Source: Polytrichum commune
Taxonomy: Eukaryota > Streptophyta > Polytrichopsida > Polytrichales > Polytrichaceae
Length of the DNA stretch: 64,000 nucleotides
Reading direction: 5' to 3'
NCBI GenBank assembly: GCA_950295325.1
Contig: OX485809.1
Coordinates: forward strand, 28,580,001 to 28,644,000
Below, piece by piece: positions 1-12,899 of this stretch. The translations under genes and the position numbers were made by a program. How positions within the stretch are numbered: the stretch's first letter is position 1; each line of letters opens with the position of its first letter. The notes under the pieces are model-generated. The model was given only the letters and a program-made list of their open reading frames with translations, was not told where the DNA came from and did no database searches.

Positions 1-237
1 CACGGGCGTTCACCCGTGGTTAGGTGTATGCATCCACTTTGAGTCCAAAGTAATTTGAACACTGTTTATTGAGGTTGCATTGATTAAACCAATAATTTTA
101 GAACACATTCGTTTTCATGCGCATCGTTGCTTTTTAGTTGTCATGAGCTTTCTATGTTTAGTCAAGCTTGTATAAAGGATTTTCCCCCTTGTATTGCACG
201 GGCGTTGGTTCGTCACGGGCGTTCACCCGTGGTTAGG
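1..237. repeat. Direct repeat of a hairpin-forming unit
   Basis: An identical 24-bp unit occurs at 1-24 and 214-237. Inside it CACGGG and CCCGTG are inverted around a six-base spacer, so each copy can fold as a short hairpin. A third, partial copy (CACGGGCGTT) lies at 197-206. The copies may be internal or terminal repeats of a mobile element that runs off the left edge of the window. No coding sequence is visible between them. Confidence 0.7.
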
Positions 238-2340
238 GTTAAACCTAAGTTCAACTTTGATACGCAATACGTGCCCTTCTAGCATATATGAAACAACTCT
301 AATCTTTGCAACACAGTGGTTTCCTCTGTTGATGACCTTTTGGTTGTTCTCAACATTGGTAATGAAGTAATTTCCATGGGATTTTGCTCGTGAACTATGT
401 TCCCAATGGACGTTCCCAAGGTACGGATTGTCTCATAATGGCCCAATTGGCTCATTTTAGTTAATAAGGCCATGAAGACATACAAACGCCCATCCGCAAA
501 TAGGGAGGGAGGGAGGCATGCAAGCATGCCTCAAGCAAGGTTGGTTACCTCGACATGCCAAAGTGATGCGCTACCAATGCCCCCCTTGTCGGTAATTGGG
601 GCAATTTTGCAAACATGTGTTTGTACCTTCAACCAATATTTTTGTGTCCACTTGGATCCCCCGGAAGGCGCCTAAAATGTTTGGGTGTCGACATACTCTT
701 GCCCATCGTATCCCCTTCCCTCCTTTTGGTTCCCGCACATATGTAAAGCGTCTTCAGGCCCTTTTTGCGTCTCCTCCATCTCCTCATCAATTTTTGTTGT
801 AGGTGTTGGGCTCTCCCGCAATTCCTCCACACATTTAGTGTGTCTCATAGTGTCATGGCTTACCTATCTACACCCCTCCTAACAATGGTGAAACTAGTAG
901 ACAAATATTTTGTGGGAAGAACTATAGGGATGGACCCAAGACAAGGGAGGGGGATTGACATACTGAATTACGAACATGCATTTGTAATTCTTCACCTTCA
1001 AATTATGGTTGTTGTACCACTGAGATTGAGGGTTGGACTGGCACATGAGGTGGGATTTGCATCCATGGGGGTGGGGGAGCGTAGTACGAATGGCCAGTAA
1101 GAAGGGACATGGCAAAGGTGGGCACCTGGGAGCCGTCGGGGGAAGGCGCGTAGACCACCTACAATCTCACGTCATTATTGCAAAAAAAAAATGCATGGGA
1201 ATGGAACAAGGTGTTCATTGAATGGCATGAGGCATGCTAGTAGGTTAAGTATGGTGCATTGGTTATTGGATTTGTCACAATGAGATATCATTGAGATCTC
1301 AAAAATTAGACACAAACCATGGGGCCAATAGGAGCAACCTTTGAACCATTAGAAAACCCTTAGAAAGAGAGTAGGGATGCATTGGCTTGGTGTCATGATG
1401 TTTCAACTCGAGATGAGGAAGATATTGGAGTTTGAGTTATTTATAACATGATGATCATATCAATTAACGTAGTCCATCACTTGTTGTACCCAAAACCCCT
1501 TTAAAAAATATTTACCGAATATTAAGAGTAACAAAATCCACATTTCCATTGTACTCTCAATCATTTGCACCCCATTTGCATACTTGATTGGTTCATTTTT
1601 AAGAAGTGTGTACATAATTTCCTACTTTGCGCTCACTTCTCTACAGTTGGATGCAATGTAGAGCTCTTCAAGATTGTTTGCGCATAAGCTTGCATAGTAG
1701 AGGACTTGTTGAAAAGCCTCAAAGGGTGAAATGGGGCATTTCCATCTTGCGCTTTGTGACTCAGGGGGTGCACCTTTCATTAAAAACCAACAACCACATG
1801 CATTCGCAATACATTCTAAAAAAAACCCCTTGTATACAATTTTTTTTGGTAAAATCAAGCAATACACATACAATTCCAATGATAAAGATACAAGTGACAA
1901 TATGTATACTTAAAAAATTTACATTCATATAAAGTCATTAACATTGGTTTATAAATTCACTTCTGAATAATATCGAACCCCTGTCATATGTATAATGTAA
2001 ACTCCTAGCATTCAGAATTACGTTGTTGAAGACTTTTTCAACCCCCGGATGTAACTCATAAGCCTTTAAGTCTACCATATATGTCATAAAAGCTAATGCA
2101 GTTATTGTTTCTAAATCTATCATCAAATAATTTGTAAGATTATAAGCCCACTTATTGTTGGTTCTCTTTGATACCAACATAAACCAATCTCCATGTTTGA
2201 TGAATGGTGTGAACCGAATTTTTGGCCAAATAGTTAAACTATGGGCATATTGGTAATAAGAGGATGGAGTAACATCCAACCGGATGAAGATAGTAACTAT
2301 AGGTTGTGAAAAATAGTTATAAATATAGGCGTAGGCTTAG
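238..2340. other. Intergenic stretch, no gene recognised
   Basis: Open frames here are short and overlap on both strands, and none shows a domain, conserved motif or convincing splice pattern. About 440-1220 is more GC-rich than its surroundings and contains G-runs. It reads like decayed repeat sequence, but I could not assign it to a family. Confidence 0.5.
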
Positions 2341-2439
2341 GCGCCCCTAGTTGGTTACAAAAACTATCATCGTCTTTTCCGAGCCAAAAGGGCTGGCGGG
2401 AGGGAGATAGGCATGGATTTCGTAGGTAGCTTGATCGTA

Positions 2440-3180
2440 GAGTGAAACCAAGCAGTTTTGTCTCCCTCAACACCGAGAGCAGGTGAGGATAATAATTAAA
2501 CTATTTTCTTTGTAAATTGAGTAATCACCGCAGTGATTGCGGGATTATTGAAGTTCATTTGAGCACATTGTTATTTCGAATGATATCTACTTTGAATGGC
2601 TAAAGTTCGGTCAAACTATTTACTTGTTTGGATTGCATCAATGCAAGATCGGAAAACCATTGTCTATTGTTGCAACTGCAATTCACGAAGCTTGAAGTTG
2701 TGAGAGAAATCAAGTGACTCACAATTGTGAGAGTGAACGGTTGGAAAGTGATTAAGTGTAAAGCAAGACAGACAGACATAAGATTGATCAACCTCAAAGA
2801 GAAAAAGGTGGCGCATCAGAGAGGGAGAAACAAATGATGAGAAAGTAAATGAAAGTTGAGAGATCGGGAGTGTACGAGGAATTAGAGAGTGAATACATGA
2901 GAGAGGCTTATCGTCGCAAGAAACTAAATATTGTGTAACAGTTGTCCAAGGGGTATGATCCCTTTCGAAGTTCAACATTGCGAGAGAGAGAACCAAGAGA
3001 ATTAATAGAGAGAGAGAGAGAGCTACGCAAGAAGAAATAGAGTGAAACCATAATCTCATAGCGCCTCTAGAGAAGTAACCTTGAGCAACTGAGGGAAACT
3101 TTAGCCCATTGTTTAGCCTAAGAGAGGCAGTGAGAAAGGAAGGAAGAAAAAAAACCATAGTAAATTGTGCATCCAAGTTG
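2440..3180. repeat. Purine-rich (GA) low-complexity tract
   Basis: The + strand from about 2700 to 3180 is dominated by GAGA/GAAA-type sequence with a clean GA dinucleotide run near 3008-3022. The complementary strand therefore gives a long Ser/Leu/Phe-rich open frame (2664-3176) that looks compositional. No protein domain is visible. Confidence 0.6.
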
Positions 3181-6100
3181 TGACTATAATTAAAGTAAAC
3201 ATTATAGGTTGGTAGTAGTAAAATTTGTTAAGTCAGTTTAATGAGAGAACCCCTAATCAATTGGAAATGATGAGAAAATACCTCTAATCAGCTGATTAAC
3301 AGTTGAAATGAGAGATGGAGACTAATTAAATAACTTAAGTTAGGATAAAATTTGGATTATCAAGGAAATTAAGGCATAATTAGGCATAAGACTTAATTAG
3401 AAGTTCTATATATAATATGAGTATGACATGCAAGTTAACCATATCAGCTATGGTCATGTGTGTTACCTTGGTTGTTGTTGCAGGTTGTGCAAGGCAACCA
3501 AGACTATAGCTTGACCCTGATAATCATTGTTAGTTTCATAAGTTGTGAGTAATGATTAAATCTTGGAATTAATAAATAAACATTTTGTCTTGTATTGGAA
3601 TTAACCTTGACCAATCAATAAAAATATTGTTGTGATTTGAAGATGCATTGGCCAATGCTTACCATACTCAAAGACTATTGTTCTACAATCTCATGACAAG
3701 ATGGAAACTTATACACACTGACATACATACAATATTCAATGAGAAATATTGAGAGGAAACCTTGAGAGAAATGAGAGTAAAAGATGATTGAGTGATGTTT
3801 TGGAGTGAAGATAACAACCCTATTGTCTTATTAAAGAACTATAATGTGACAAATGCATATAATAGACACTAGTAAAGCCTTCCTTGAGAGTATATACCCT
3901 GGGTTTTGGTTTATTTTAGTCATAGCAAAAACCTAACTACAAATGATTCATCAAGTCAATTGGATCTTTATACTCCACCCAATGATTACCAAAATTTCTA
4001 CGCATCCTATAAACCCTCCCAACAAACCAAATTTTGATTAGAGCTAATTTTTTTGGTCTACCACATGTTTTGACAATTCTAGCTTCAGGTGTGCTCAAAA
4101 ACCACACTCCACAATCACAACCAAGGTTTAACATCATATCATGATTTGTGGCAGTACGGAGTTTAGGCTTCATATATAACATTATTGGAGCCTTAATCCG
4201 AGTCAATCGATCTTTAGATAAAGTTGGATTGCCATTCATGGACTAACAAATGTACTTTTGAAAATTCTAAACTCCCCTACCTCTACATGAGCCACAAAGG
4301 ACTTTACATTAATTGAGAGGACATTTCAACATTTTCATGTTCATTATTTAGAACATCCAAGGCATGTCAAAGCTCACTTTGCAACTCCACGTCTTCATGT
4401 AAATCATTTTTAACATGTGACTACATCAATACCATCTCTATGACAACATCCTTGCACATGTTTGAATTGTCTTCTCCAACACTATAATTTTCCTTGTCAC
4501 CATTTTGTGCACTAGAATCATCAATCAATGTGTGATCACAATCATACTCCTCATTCTCCCTCATATTGCCACATAAATGAGCCTCACCTAGTGATCCTAC
4601 CATACTTCACTCTATAAACTTCAATGTGGAGCTCATATATATATATATGTAAAAATCCATGTTTTTATCAATTTTAGAACTTAAACAAATGCACACGTGA
4701 TTATGAGTAATAGAGGGCAACATGCAAAATGATCTTTATTTTGAAGATATTTGATGGTTTTAGAAGAAATTCAACTAATTTAAGATGTAAGGGAGTGATA
4801 CAAACATGAAGTAATCTTAAACAAACAAGAACATGTACAAATTATCCATCTCAAAGCACCAGGTGCATCAAAATTGCAATTATGAAATAATAACATTTAT
4901 GGTTTCCCAGGGTCGACACTTCCCAAAATTAGAAACTACATGCGGCCAACAAAGGGTCCTCTTTATTGATGGTATCAAAAAATTGAAGCAATTTCAAATT
5001 AGAATAGGCCCCATGCAATATGTGGTTTTGAGTTCAAAATTTGAATGTAGATTTTTATAAATTTCATGAAATTAAGTTTATATTATTTCTAAGATACCAT
5101 GATATAAAAATTTGCATAAGGGTTATATGTAGTAGAATTTCCATCATCATCCTTGGAGATGTTATTAGTTTATGGTTCCACAATACACATAATCCATGTT
5201 GTCCTTGAGTGCATATCTACTTTGTTTATGTATGTTTTGTATTGCAGCATTATGAAATTGCTTTGAGGCTAATCCTCATTGCAATGATTCAATGACTCTA
5301 CATTTTGAGATGATTTTTGAAAAGAGCCAAAGTTTGACCTCTGACAGATAACCAACTAGTATTGGCCACATTGAAGGATAATCATAGGGGGTACCCCAAA
5401 CTATGCATGTATCCATTTATGTGTTGTCTATAATCACATATCAAAATACAAGTCAAGATACCTTTAAGCTCCAGGTAATTTGTGGTATTTTAAGACCAGA
5501 ATCCTAAAACCATGTGCAGAATCCAAGCACTAACATGCATATTTTAAATATAATTTCACCTATTTTGCCACTTGAATGATCGATATTCTGAGAGTAGGTT
5601 TTTCACTACAGTACTAGGAACTTACACCTATACGGTTAAATCCAATCTAGACTGTTAGAATTGCAGTGCATATTTTTCAATAAGTAGAGGAATTGTTGAG
5701 GAACCTTCTAGGAGGAAAAAGGGGAATTGTGTTTGAAAATTGGACACAAGTTGGGAAAGATATAATTTGTACGCCTACGAGATTATTTTGTGAAAATTAA
5801 GAGAAGGGTAAAACGGTTAAACATCTATGGATGTATAAGTAACATACATGAGATCCAGATTATAAGAGGAGAATTTGAAACAAACACTATAGGCTTATGG
5901 GATTATCCCACAAAATGACCTTTGTAAAAATATGAAAAATTGGAGCAGACTTGAGAAGGAAACTATGCACTTCCGGTAATATTCCCCGAAGCGGCTGTTT
6001 CAAATTATCAAGAAATAGAAATAGTTTAAGGGACAAAATGAATTTGTCCGCTATCAAACGAGGCGCTAACATGCAGCACGATTAATTTAGTACTAGGCAT

Positions 6101-6590
6101 GAAAGCTTGAACACACAATGTTGAAAATATCAAATTATCATTGGTAAGATATACTCATTTGTGTTGAACACTCCATAGTTGGGAGCTGGATGATTATGGA
6201 AATCATCAAAATACAATTTCAAAACACAGATTACCAGTGATAGTTTGATACTTTCAGCAACCTCACGCAATTTTCAAACCTTTTCAAACATAGAAAGATT
6301 TGTCAGGACTGAATTGTAATTTAACAAGTCAAGCACATTTCCGTTGGATTTCAAAAAGCAAAAAGATACAAGCTTTTATTACAAAATGGAAAATACTTCC
6401 AAAAGTATATACAAACAAAACTCGTACAGAAAACCCTGTACAACTGCGTATTGTGGAAGTCGATTGGCAACAAAAAGTCTGGGAAATATGGAGCTTTTGA
6501 TATACCCCACGAGCTCCACCAATTCACTCATGCCATGATAATTCCTGGGGAATTGTATAGAACGGACTTAATTTCGAACCGGTTGTAGTT
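3181..6590. other. AT-rich intergenic stretch, no gene seen
   Basis: Only short frames on both strands, none with a recognisable motif. A short (AT)n run lies near 4637-4650. The right part is the 3' flank of the gene ending at 6596 on the minus strand; its polyadenylation site was not identified. Confidence 0.5.
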
Positions 6591-6595
6591 ACTCT

Positions 6596-8353
6596 CTAGT
6601 GGTGAATAATCCTGCTCAACAATCCAGGCTTCCTCCTCTGGCCGGCGGCTGTAGGGCTGTCGAGGGCTGTAGTTCCATCCAAACTATTGACACCACTACC
6701 ATTCAAGGTATGATCAGTGGCTCCAATCTCCCCATCCGACGAGGATGAAGAGGATGAGCTTTTAGACCTGTGCAGAATACCCCCTTTGTGAGCGTGATGG
6801 TGTCTGTTGAGGAGGTCGAAGTGGCCGGGATTCACAAACTCGCCAGCAGGTGCCTCGCAGTAGCTGCAAGGAAAAAGAATACAATGATTTCATGTTAAAT
6901 TAAGAGTTCATCATTGGACAAACAACATTCAGATGTTTACTGGTATACTTAAACTCTCAACTGTACACCTACCTTATATCACATAAGTTACATACTGTCT
7001 GCTTTTCTGGGAACAATTGACCAGCACTCTGAATTTCTGAATTTAGTTACAACTGTACACCTAGTCTGAATTTCTAGAATCGAATTATTATCTCTTGAGA
7101 AATACATTCATATCAATTGTCCACAACACTCCATTACATACATACCGTCCGCATTACAAGAAGCAAATGAGAAGGAATCCTGCAGATTTATGAAATTGAG
7201 AGTGTCACTTACTTTCCAGTGGGAACCTCCACCATACGGGTGACAGGAACTTCTCTGACCACAGGAACAGTGATCACCTCCTCCACTTCCTCGGTAATGA
7301 CACGAGGAACCTGTTCAATTCTGGGAACGTCCACATACTCCACGACAGGCACCATGTCTGTAACTTCCCGCTCCTCTGTCACCACCCTGTATTCATAACA
7401 AGAGTATCATTGATCACCGTTATTTAGGTCAACAACATCAGCACAGCACATATTATTTTCACAATTGATGAAAGTGACTAGGATTAAATTTAAAATGGTT
7501 ATCGTCCAATGTACAGAATCTGATGTATTTACCTGTGCACAGTTTCAATTCTTATTTTGGGCACTTGCTTCACGACAGGCACGCGGTCAATCCTCTCCAC
7601 CTCGTCCATAATCACTCTGGTCTTGGGGACAAGAATAGTGCGCTCCTCATGATGAATCTCTTTCACAAAATCTGTCTTTTCGACAGTTCGCATCTCAGGG
7701 TATCTCTGGATAACTTGTACTCTGGTCTCAAACTCTTTGGGCTGCAGCCGAAAATAACAACCCATATAAAAATCATCAGTTTCGTTTCCACAAAACCCCG
7801 TTGATGGCCCAATCAGTAAACTCTATTGAGTTATATAACACTCACTGCAGCAGCCGCTGCTGTGCATGCATACAAGTATATAATCCACTGATGCATACAA
7901 AATCATTAGAATTCTATTAAATTATGTGACATGCATTCCAGCAGCAGCTTCGAAGAATGCATGCATAGCACAAGATTTTTTCCACTTGGGATTGTTTACC
8001 AGATCTCGGAGATTGGGGTTGGGGCAGTATGCCTCCCCCTCATGAGTGATTTGAGTGCGGTTCCGCAAACGTGCCACCTCCTCTTCGGTGCGCTCCATCA
8101 ACCCCTCGTGGTGGCGACCTCCCATCAAACCTCTGTCTGTGGCACCCTCTGTACCGAATCCGGTGCCTACACCAGATCCTACTCCAGTTCCAACAGGTCC
8201 AACCCCTGCACCAGGGGGCCTGTTGAGAGGACCAGGACCATCTCTTCCAGTGGCCACATTCTTCGCAGCTTCGGAAGCTCTACCTACAGGACCACGGCCT
8301 TCCAACCGTCCTTCCTCAGCTCCGATGGCCGCACGATCTGTTGCTGTCGCCAT
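6596..8353 (-). CDS. Val-Pro repeat protein with dehydrin-like S-segment (paralogue A)
   Basis: Four coding exons on the minus strand: 8353-8000, 7741-7533, 7386-7213 and 6863-6596. All introns are GT-AG, phases are 0, 2 and 2, and the sum is 1005 nt (334 aa plus stop). Residues 1-118 are polar with a Gly/Pro-rich stretch (about 48-74) and a conserved NVATGRDGP block. Residues 119-245 are a charged repeat region with elements such as RVPVVKQV, VPVVEYVDVP and VPVVREVPVTRMVEVP, resembling the Val-Pro repeats of alveolins and articulins. Residues 276-291 read LHRSK, eight Ser, then DGE, close to the dehydrin S-segment. The C-terminus is basic/hydrophobic (RRKPGLLSRIIHH). No signal peptide or membrane segment is evident. 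The paralogue at 26307-28002 confirms the exon model. Function is unknown: a cytoskeletal/cortical or desiccation role is only inferred. A CAG acceptor just upstream of the ATG suggests an intron in the 5' UTR. Confidence 0.85.
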
Positions 8354-8904
8354 GATCGACTGCGGTTGAAATCGAATAGTACAGTAACTGTCACAGGCGA
8401 AACATCACTCAATATGTCAAATCAACAGCCCTCAGCACTCCCAAACTGCTTGACAGTGATTGGTTCTGTGTACTTGGTTCTACATCTGTGACATTTCGAC
8501 TAATCTCGCCAGGCTAGCATTGTGAATTTTTCTTCCAACTATTTGAACTGCAGCTGCGCTGCGTAGTCTCCCCGAGCTACTCATCAGCTTCTGGGATACG
8601 AAGTTACAGCTATGCATAAGCCGCTGCACATGACAATTGAGTTCTTTCAAGCAAAGATTACTAATTTGTTCATCTTCGTTCCTTTAGCTCCTGCAAGAAT
8701 GGATCGAATCTCATGTTCAGCTCCAGATGACACAAAGTCAATGGACATACTCGTTCAGAGCTTTCACGTTTCATGTCGTGACCCCAGGTTACAAAATGCG
8801 GAAGCGTCTTGACCACTTCTCAACTGTTCGCCGTGCAGCAAGAGTGGCATCATCGGTTAACAAAAAAGAAGAAGAATAAAAATCAAGATATGTGTGACGA
8901 TCAC

Positions 8905-9026
8905 CTTTTCTAAGGGAGGAACTCCGTAGAACCTTTGAGCTGAATACGTGATGGTCTGCAGAGTTCAGCAGCCCAAGAATGTCGAGTGCTGATGATCTTG
9001 CTATACTTCGTAACCGTCGAACAAGC
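8905..9026 (-). other. Possible upstream non-coding (5' UTR) exon of paralogue A
   Basis: On the minus strand a pyrimidine-rich acceptor (TTTTCTTGCAG) precedes 9026 and a GTGATC donor follows 8905, bounding 122 nt. About 550 nt downstream another acceptor-like CAG sits a few bases before the start codon of paralogue A. A spliced leader exon would explain both signals. The exon could instead belong to an unrelated transcript. No transcript evidence is available. Confidence 0.3.
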
Positions 9027-9499
9027 CTGCAAGAAAAGAGAAACAATGTAATCTTAGCTACTCCACCAAAGCAAGCTCAACTAAGTCCATGGAGGAAACA
9101 AGTGCACCTAGTTGGTCAAACTCCTGAACTATCTCAAACAGGCCATAAACAAACGGCGTTCTACTTCACTCAGGGACTGAAACTATGGAAAGATTATCTA
9201 AGTCATAAGTGCAAGTGAGGATCGATGGCATCAGGTCGGAGGAAACTGCAAGCTAAGTCATGAAGAGAAGTGAAAGAAGTAGTACTCACTTGTCTAATCG
9301 AGGTAGGTAGTCGCTGATTGATCGATGGCAGATGTGCACACAACTCTGAATGGCGAGCCCAGTATGGAAAGAAGGTTATAAAGCCTCGAAAGATCGATCA
9401 CTGCTTTTGAAAAGAGATTGGCTAAATTTAGATCCACATCGACGCTCTGACAGCAAGACAAAACGGATTGCCAGGTGTTGGAATTAGCCAAGGTGTAGG

Positions 9500-11400
9500 C
9501 ATGAGTACATCGTCTGCACCGGTATGGGTTCCGTAACGATGATCAATGAATGATAGTATTGATACCATCAAAGAGCTTAGCCTAGTACTAACTTAGGTAC
9601 TTACACCTATAATTTCCGGGGATTGTTAAGAGGATCCCCTACCTCTATTACCTTATTCACCACTGTATTAGTACCTAGTCTGCCACTGCAATTTGAAGAA
9701 GGTCGGCCAGCCTGCTGATGTAGTTTTGACAAGTTCCGATCTCTTTGACTTGGTGCAGGTCCCATGTTTGCATTGTGGAAACTCCTGATGATCTCCTCGG
9801 GAACACTAAACTACTCTTCTTTTCCCCCATCAAGAAGGCTTTTGTTACAGAATATAGGTCTTCTGCACAACTCAGATACCGATTAGATTGGATCTGATTA
9901 ATCAAATGTCATAAATCTCTCCAGATTGGTCATTCCAACACTACCAACATATGAGTCCTCGGCAACCGTACTGCATCATAATTGAAAGAAATGTGCAAAT
10001 CTATCATTGTGATAGATTTGAAAAAAATCGGTGACGTACTCGAATACTTATTCAGCGGCACATGTCATTTACCCAACTTCACTCATATGCTTGTAGTGAA
10101 ATTAATTGTCCAGTTCAAAATGACTTTAACTTTAATTTTTGTTTGGGTGCATGCCATTGAACTTGTAATTTTCAAGCCACCTTGATGTCATGGCCATAAT
10201 TGAGCCCATTATCATGTCCAGCATTGGTTTCATCACTTGCATATGGAAGCCAACTCTATAATGGAGATATGTGAAGAGAAAACCTCTCATCAATGAACTA
10301 ATTTTGAGAAGACATACTAATCAAGTTGCTTAATAAATGATGGGACGGATGAGGACAATGGATTTAAAATAGAGTAACCGCGTGAATTTGGAATTCATAT
10401 TAATGAATGATATGTAACACGTGAAAATCCAAATGCTCAAATTTGGAGTGCATATGCCTATTTCAAAAGGTTCAAAGTTTATGGACTGGTGATGGGTGTC
10501 TTGCATTTGGAAGTTGAATACCATTTTTGGAGCATGTTTGGTTGGAGGCGTTGCCCAAACTATTCAGACAGTTGATACTTTTGATGGGCAACATCTTCAA
10601 ACAAGAAAGCATGCATCCTCACTCAAGTCTTCTACAAGCATCAAATGCACTTCGGAGCACCATTCTTTTTCAACTATGCAAAATCTTAATTACCCATGTT
10701 GATTTTGGGTCGTCTACCAATAAAAATTTGAGCCCTTATAAATTTTGTATATGAATATCAAAGAACATATAATTTGATGCCTTGGAATCCCCTTTCAATT
10801 GTTAGCCAAGAACATACAAGGTATGCGGCTGTTATTTAGTTACTTTTCTTTATTGGACTAAGCCTATGTTTGGTTGGTGTGTGGTTCAATGAGGATCAAA
10901 GAACAAACACCATAAAGACACATGTATAAAAGAGATTGGACTACATCTTCAATTCTTATTAACAACTCCACACTCAATAGCGAACATACTTGGAAGACCT
11001 TCAAATTTCAATTAAGGGATCAACAAACATGCACTCACGATAACCAAAACAATATATTAGGGGAGGTCGGATCACGAGCTTGATTAGTATCAATGTGTTC
11101 ATCATAGAATGATTGCTACTAGTGCAACATGTCAAACTTCATTGTGTAAATCCAATTGGTAGAAGTCGGAGAACATGAAAAACAAGGGCGGTTGGTTGCA
11201 ACGTAGAGTGTTTTTCCCTAGTGTTATCTTGCGTATGAACGGGAATATGTTATGCTTGCTTAAAACCGCAAGTTATGTGATAATTGCATGCAGTCATGAG
11301 TTCCCATGTACCTAGTAAGTGTAGCATTCAAGATTATAAACTAACTTTTACTTGAGTGAACTATACTTAACTCCTTAAAGATGGAGGCCATGGCAAACTT
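9500..11400. other. Intergenic stretch with decayed interspersed repeat
   Basis: No gene recognised. The segment near 10885-10930 (GAGGATCAA..GAACAAAC followed by ACATGT) recurs at about 29985-30030, and the following AACATGCACTTATGATAACC-type block also recurs in both places. This indicates an old interspersed repeat, family unknown. Confidence 0.45.
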
Positions 11401-11439
11401 TTGGCTCACTTAAGATACCATCACTAAATGCATACAATT

Positions 11440-11595
11440 TAGTGATAACTTGATGGTGGTGGACAACTCCCACCAATAAGGGGACACCTTTCCATTGTCT
11501 TTGAGTACATTACATCTAATCGTTGGCTAAAAGCCAACGAAAAGGTGCCTCCTACTGGTGGGAGCCATCCATCACCAGTAAGTGTGGACATGGCA
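11440..11595. repeat. Foldback (MITE-like) element, family 1, copy 1
   Basis: The two ends are imperfect inverted repeats: the left arm contains ACTCCCACCAATAAGG and the right arm ends in ACCAGTAAGTGTGG. The centre contains a perfect small hairpin, CGTTGGC-TAAAA-GCCAACG, near 11520-11540. Related copies lie at about 16750-16912 and 39662-39815. The element is non-coding, and its terminus and target duplication were not resolved in this copy. Confidence 0.55.
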
Positions 11596-11689
11596 TAAGC
11601 CTCTTATCCAGAGAGCAGAGCCAAGAAACCGACATAACACCCCACCTAAAGTTACCAATCTAACCGACGCTTGAAACGGACCACGGGTT

Positions 11690-12400
11690 TGTGACACCCT
11701 CTACTCTACACACTGAAAGTTGACATTACATGAGACGGTAAGCAGATTCCAAGTGGACCGAACTTTATGTTCAACAGTTCCAAGTAATGTGGACCGGCCC
11801 CAGGTTTGGCAAGGGTCCAAACAAGATACCGGCCACAAGGGGAAACCACCTGAAGATTCATGTGTTGGAGGACACGTGGCAATACAAGAGGGGACGCGAA
11901 CGGTGCGCTAAGGCCCTTAACCTCGGGTTTCACTTTTTGGGAGTGTGGTGTGGCACGGAGAGGTTGGACCTCAGCAGGAGCTCGCATTCCTAGCCTCCTG
12001 AAACCTTGCCTCAATGCCAGGGTTTGCAAGCTGGAGGGAGGGGGAGGCTCTACCTCTATTCAGGCTCCCCCTGACCCCCAATACTGGATCTACTGCCAAA
12101 TGGGAGAGGACCCATTCTCGCATTCATGACATTTGGCTACACTCCAGTATTCTCTCTGATGAAAATTAATACGAAATCACGACCATCATCGACTGCCAGT
12201 CTCCAGAGTTGCACTAGTAGTATGACGAAGTAGGTCCACGGGGACACTTGTTGAAACCTCGATCACTGCTTGCATCTCTATCAGGTAACCTGCCCACTAA
12301 TTTTGCTTTGGAGCGAATGCAACCCATCCAGCTGGCCCGCCTCCGTTTTGCATGTTATGTTGTAAGGTAACTCAGGTCCCTGTAAGTTTTCAAACCACGA
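11690..12400. other. GC-rich intergenic island, no gene recognised
   Basis: This stretch is clearly more GC-rich than its surroundings and yields several overlapping frames on both strands without domains. An ABRE-like GACACGTGGC lies near 11871, but no gene start is seen nearby. It may be decayed transposon sequence. Confidence 0.4.
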
Positions 12401-12667
12401 GTGTGGGTGATTAATGAGGTGTTTAGTATGCGACAAGTGGCACTAAACCTTGAAACTCGACAGTCTAGCTCTTTAAGCTCATCTGCGATGAGCAGTAGCT
12501 TAGTAACTTATTAGTGCTATGTGGTACTACATATATAGTACTGAAGGACACGAACGTGAAGGAGTTGTGAAAGAATGCCTGCTAACTTATATGTTCGACC
12601 ATGCCGCCTGGCCTGGCCTGGCCATTGTTTCCAGCTTTAATATATAGCTGCTGCAAGGACTAGCTAG

Positions 12668-12892
12668 GAGGGAGATTTTTGGGCATCATCCATCAAAATC
12701 CTAGTGTTTCCAAGATCAACCGGTTACATGTTGACATCTTTCGGTTTCCTTTTTTATTGAATAGAGGAATATTCTGTAAATTCATCTAATCGGATCGGTA
12801 ATTCTGCTGAAGTCTTGAGTTCGGACCGGTGATTTTTCAAACTCAACCGGTTCATCTGTAGCTCGTGGTTGGTTCTCCCCGTTCAGTGTTCC
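12668..12892 (+). repeat. Interspersed repeat, copy 1
   Basis: About 220 bp resembling 21325-21545 in the same orientation. Shared blocks include ATCCTAGTGTTTCCAAG, TGAAGTCTTG, CTCAACCGG and CTCCCCGTTCA, in the same order with substitutions and small indels. The two copies are about 8.7 kb apart between the paralogous genes. They could be decayed LTRs or an old interspersed repeat. Confidence 0.6.
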
Positions 12893-12899
12893 AGTCATT

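Noticed and set aside
2664-3176. 170-codon minus-strand open frame
   Set aside because: It is the complement of a GA-rich low-complexity tract, has Ser/Leu/Phe-biased composition and no domain or splice context.
7931-8491. 186-codon + strand open frame
   Set aside because: It is antisense to exon 1 of the better supported gene at 6596-8353, which has a paralogue with matching exon structure.
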